Assembly: GCA_015680685.1 (NCBI GenBank)
Contig: MNCI01002624.1
Location: 163,683 to 225,667 of the forward strand
Source of the DNA: Gnetum montanum
Lineage: Eukaryota; Streptophyta; Gnetopsida; Gnetales; Gnetaceae
Reading direction: 5' to 3'
DNA: 61,985 nt
In this document: positions 59,000 through 61,985 of the stretch, in pieces
Numbering within the stretch: the stretch's first letter is position 1
Layout: every line of letters starts with the position of its first letter
Translations under genes and position numbers: made by a program
The notes under the pieces: model-generated
Database searches by the model: none
The model's input: only the letters and a program-made list of their open reading frames with translations
What the model was told of the DNA's origin: nothing

Positions 59000-59750
59000 A
59001 GGTTTAACTCTTGTGGTGTTTTTTTGGTGAGGAGATAGGTAAGAATGCTACTGTACCAGTTTGTCTTCATGGGTGATTGATTATTCACTACACTAGAAAA
59101 GAGGAATTCATCTAGGAAATGATCATAAATTGGATACTCATCCTCTTTGTTATCCCATTGCAACCAAGATAAATGATCAGCAACTACATTCTTAGTGCCT
59201 TTGTGATCAATCATCATTCAATCGAACTCTTGTAAGATTACAAGCCATCATATGATATAAGGGATTATCATTGGCTTATTAATGAGAAACCAGATTGCAT
59301 TATGATCTATATGTATATATACTTTATATCCAAATACATAGTGTCTAAACATTTCTAGTGCAAACACTACAGCCATTAATTCTTTCTCTATTGTAGTGTA
59401 GTTAACTTGTGCACCAGCGATACTTCTACTTGCACACTTTATATAATAAGGATGCTTCTGGTCATCTAACTATGTAAGTATAGCTCCTAAGAAATAGTTG
59501 GATGTGTCAGTCATGATATGGAATGGTTTGAACCTATCAGTAGCTTGTAGAATGGGTGTTTCTAATAGTTTCTATTTCAGAGTTTGGAAAGCTAATTCGC
59601 ATTCCCTGATCCATTCAAAAGGTATGTCCTTTTTCATTAATTCCACCAATGATTTGGAAACCTTTAAAAAGTTCTCAATAAATCTCCTATAGTAGCCAGT
59701 GTGTCTAAGGAATGATTGAATATCTTTGACAGTTTCTGATTGATGGGTAA
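59000..59750 (-). pseudogene. RNase H of Ath2
   Basis: MMIDHKGTKNVVADHLSWLQ (59217-59160) closes the domain. Upstream, the HIDHNAIWFLINKP-like block (about 59300), the YTTIEKELMAVVFALEM-like block (59400) and the HIMTDTSNYFLGA-like block (59510) are recognisable but interrupted by stops. Aligned with 17511-18110 of Ath1. Confidence 0.72.
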
Positions 59751-59754
59751 TTCC

Positions 59755-60720
59755 TTAGATAACTTTGATTTTTTTGAGGTCTACCTCTATCCCTATGTGT
59801 GAGATTTTGTGCCCTAGTACTACGCCTTCTTGGACCATTAAATGGCTTTTCTGCCAGTTGAGCCTCAAATTGGTTTCTACACATCTTTTTAACACTTGCT
59901 CTAATTGGTCCAAGGCTTTATCAAAGTTTTCTCCATAAGTGGAGAAGTCATCCATAAAGACCTCCACGCCATTCCCTATCTGCTATTGGAATATGCTTAG
60001 AACCAGTCGTTGAAATGTTGCAAGGGAATTGCATAAGCCAAACAACATCTATTTTAATGCAAACATTCCCTAAGGACTAGTGAACGTAGTCTTTTCTTGG
60101 TCTTCTAGGGCTATTTATATTTGGTTATATTTGCTATATCCATCTAGAAAATTGTAATAGTGATGCCCGACGATGGTGTTTAAGACTTGGTCAACAAATG
60201 GCAATGGAAAGTGATCTTTGAATGTTGCCATATTTAGTAGCTTAAAATTAATGCACACCCTCCATTTGCCTCCCTTTTTAGGCACAATAACTAAGGGGCT
60301 AACCCATTCACTATTAGCAATGGGGTATATGAACCCAACCGTGAGAAGCTGTTCGATTTCTTCCTTAACTACTTACTTTAGCTTTGGGTTCAATCACCTC
60401 TATGGTTGTCTTCGAGGCTTCATGGAGGGATCAGTGTAAATTCTATGTTGGCATATACTAGGGTCTATTCCAATTAATTTAGGATACAACCAAGTGAAGG
60501 CTTTCGACCATTTATTTATCACCTTCAGTAGTCTCTCTTTTTGTTGCAAAGCAAGCTTCACATTAATAATTACCAGTTTTCCATTTTTAAGGAACGTGTA
60601 TTCCATACCGGTGGACAATGGTTTTAGTTCAAGAGGCTCTTGCTTAAATTTCTCAAGGATTTCCAACTTTCCCCAGTTGATATTTTCAAGGCTAAGACTT
60701 GGGAGTTGGTGGTGGACTTA
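59755..60720 (-). pseudogene. Reverse transcriptase of Ath2
   Basis: MEVFMDDFSTYGENFDKALD holds the catalytic FMDD (59947-59958), followed by RLNWQKSHLMVQEGVVLGHK. The pre-RT segment 60400-60666 (MEILEKFKQEPLELKPLSTG, AFTWLYPKLIGIDPSICQHR) and the fingers region (60090-60390) are interrupted by stops. Confidence 0.82.
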
Positions 60721-60999
60721 CTCTAATGCGTCTATGCTATCAATGTAAGTGCAAGTCAAACCCTCAGTTGGTTTCATGCATATGATTGAACTGCTTTCTT
60801 GATCATCTGTCAACAACTGGGTGCCTTCCTATCATGTGGCTGTTGTGTACAAGCATCTTTGTATGTTGATCACTTATGCACAATGATTACATGCACGAAA
60901 TGCTAAATTTTGCACAAACCATGACCTCTGCACGTAATTACACTTCATGTCACTATATGCAATGCATGGAAATTTCTTCTTCTTGATGTTTTCGAATGT

Positions 61000-61938
61000 A
61001 TTCTCCTTTGATATTTATAGGGAAAGATTGTGGATTCCTAGGTATGCGTCGATGGTGCTTAGCCATGCCCTTCCCATTATGATTGGGAAGTCTCCCTTAC
61101 CATTGTTCACCTAGATCACTAGGAAGTTAACTAGGTACGACCACCCACAAACAGTGGTAATAATGTCCTCCACTAGTCACAATGGGATAGTGATGGACTG
61201 GTTAGCCAACTCTAGATGGATGTTGCTCTTTTTCAATGGAGGCAGGTTCTAGGCCTTGTACATTTCTTGAGAGATTAAATTAACACCAAAACCTAAATTC
61301 AATAGAGATTTTCATGGCTCATTCCTAGTGATTTGTAAGTATATTAGAGGACTCCTAGGATCAGATAATTTCCTAGGAACATGACCAACTTTGATCCAAT
61401 CAATGACGGCATGTGTTAGCATGACCGTATGCGTTGAGTGTGGTGGTTGGGTTGAAGGAGGCATCTAAGGAATCAGCTGCTTGTGATTGCAAGGGCTTGG
61501 TTGGACTGTTGGTTCTAAAGAAAGGTATTTTCTTCATGCAATTTTTGGAACCAATAGTAGGTTGAGAGTTACTAGCCCTTGTGGCATTACATTTCTGCAG
61601 CTGGGCAGGGAGTTCACCTTGCATTACAGGAGCAAGTGGTAGTGGAGCTATTGGTGGAAGTGGTGCAGTTGGATGAGAAGGATGGTATGTTTGTGGAATA
61701 TTGCCCCTAGGAGAAGGAGTCCTATAATACTCATGAGCTTAGTAGTGATGTTGAGGAGTAACATGACCCATAGAGTCACATGGAGAAACTAGCTACTACA
61801 TGTAATATCCATACAGGTCAAGTTGTTGATAAGGATATTGTTGCCTTGGTGATGGAATTTCCCATGATTGTGGATGTTACCACTATTGATATTTCTCAAT
61901 TAGTTGTGGTGGAGTTCCACTTGGATAATACATTAAGG
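61000..61938 (-). pseudogene. Gag tail and protease of Ath2
   Basis: 61400-61624 reads MQGELPAQLQKCNATRASNS and KKIPFFRTNSPTKPLQSQ, matching 15620-15760 of Ath1. The protease lies at about 61080-61390, with the region of the DLGS motif near 61310 altered. LELANQSITIPL-type blocks are near 61190-61210. Sequence up to 61938 matches Ath1 back to about 15318. Confidence 0.75.
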
Positions 61939-61985
61939 NCAGAAAGTTGCTAAGGAAGAAGGTGAGCTATAGAAGAGAGAAAGTG
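61939..61985. other. Single N, then 46 bases of Athila gag in opposite orientation
   Basis: Bases after the N match 14790-14834 of Ath1 on the plus strand, while everything just before matches Ath1 on the minus strand. Probably a contig join rather than a true inversion. Confidence 0.75.

Larger units (their letters stand above)
57203..61938 (-). mobile_element. Ath2: Athila-type copy, minus strand, both ends missing
   Basis: Co-linear with about 15310-19995 of Ath1 on the opposite strand: gag tail, protease, RT, RNase H, integrase, start of the 3' region. It has no LTR in the window. The left end (57203, equal to about 19995 of Ath1) is an abrupt junction inside the non-coding region. The right end is a single N followed by opposite-strand gag sequence. 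Confidence 0.88.

Noticed and set aside
1-61985. tRNA or rRNA genes
   Set aside because: No cloverleaf with A/B boxes or rRNA core sequence was noticed. The tRNA-like 18-mers are primer-binding sites beside LTRs.

Overview
This window is nuclear DNA of a seed plant, made almost entirely of decayed LTR retrotransposons inserted into one another. The evidence is plant-type Ty3/gypsy polyproteins of the Athila and Tat clades, primer-binding sites derived from the plant tRNA-Asp type, a Ty1/copia remnant with a tRNA-Met-type site, and fructokinase-like coding fragments. The low gene density and heavy C-to-T / G-to-A decay fit a large, methylated, repeat-rich genome (a gymnosperm or large-genome angiosperm). 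The species cannot be named from this. No intact host gene, tRNA, rRNA or CRISPR array was seen.

Left block (1-25.7 kb). A minus-strand Ty1/copia element (PBS 25716-25727, CCHC gag 8.7 kb) is split by two related minus-strand elements. Element A is 1-8516, cut by the window edge. Element B is 9236-25321, with perfect target duplication ATACC. Element B is itself split by a plus-strand Athila element, Ath1 (12303-22363), which carries gag-pro-RT-RNaseH-integrase. A and B have LTRs, a PBS, a PPT, gag, and a long 3' ORF in the env position, but no pol. They look like non-autonomous partners of a pol-bearing Athila-type element.

Middle block (25.7-37.9 kb). There is a degenerate multi-exon minus-strand reading frame of unknown function (26395-29057). 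A diverged tandem array of about 190 bp period follows (29140-31600), then a short-motif repeat field. Next comes a badly decayed Tat pol (Tat1, 32882-35882), cut by an inverted pair of 834-bp LTRs facing each other PBS to PBS.

Right block (37.9-62 kb). A third copy of the pol-less family (C) is interrupted by a Tat element, Tat2 (39433-55323). Tat2 has the dual RNase H of its clade, a probable spliced intron between protease and RT, and unusual 2.6-kb LTRs, each holding a captured fructokinase fragment. Its gag is split by a solo LTR (44103-45165) with a perfect CTAGG duplication, probably the youngest insertion here. An opposite-strand copy of the env-position ORF (56015-57202) and a minus-strand Athila copy, Ath2 (57203-61938), close the window.

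Sequence quality: two N runs of exactly 87 bases and two single Ns. One single N sits in a 46-bp duplication and the other at a strand flip, so some junctions may be assembly artefacts. All protein-coding features are broken and are annotated as pseudogenes.
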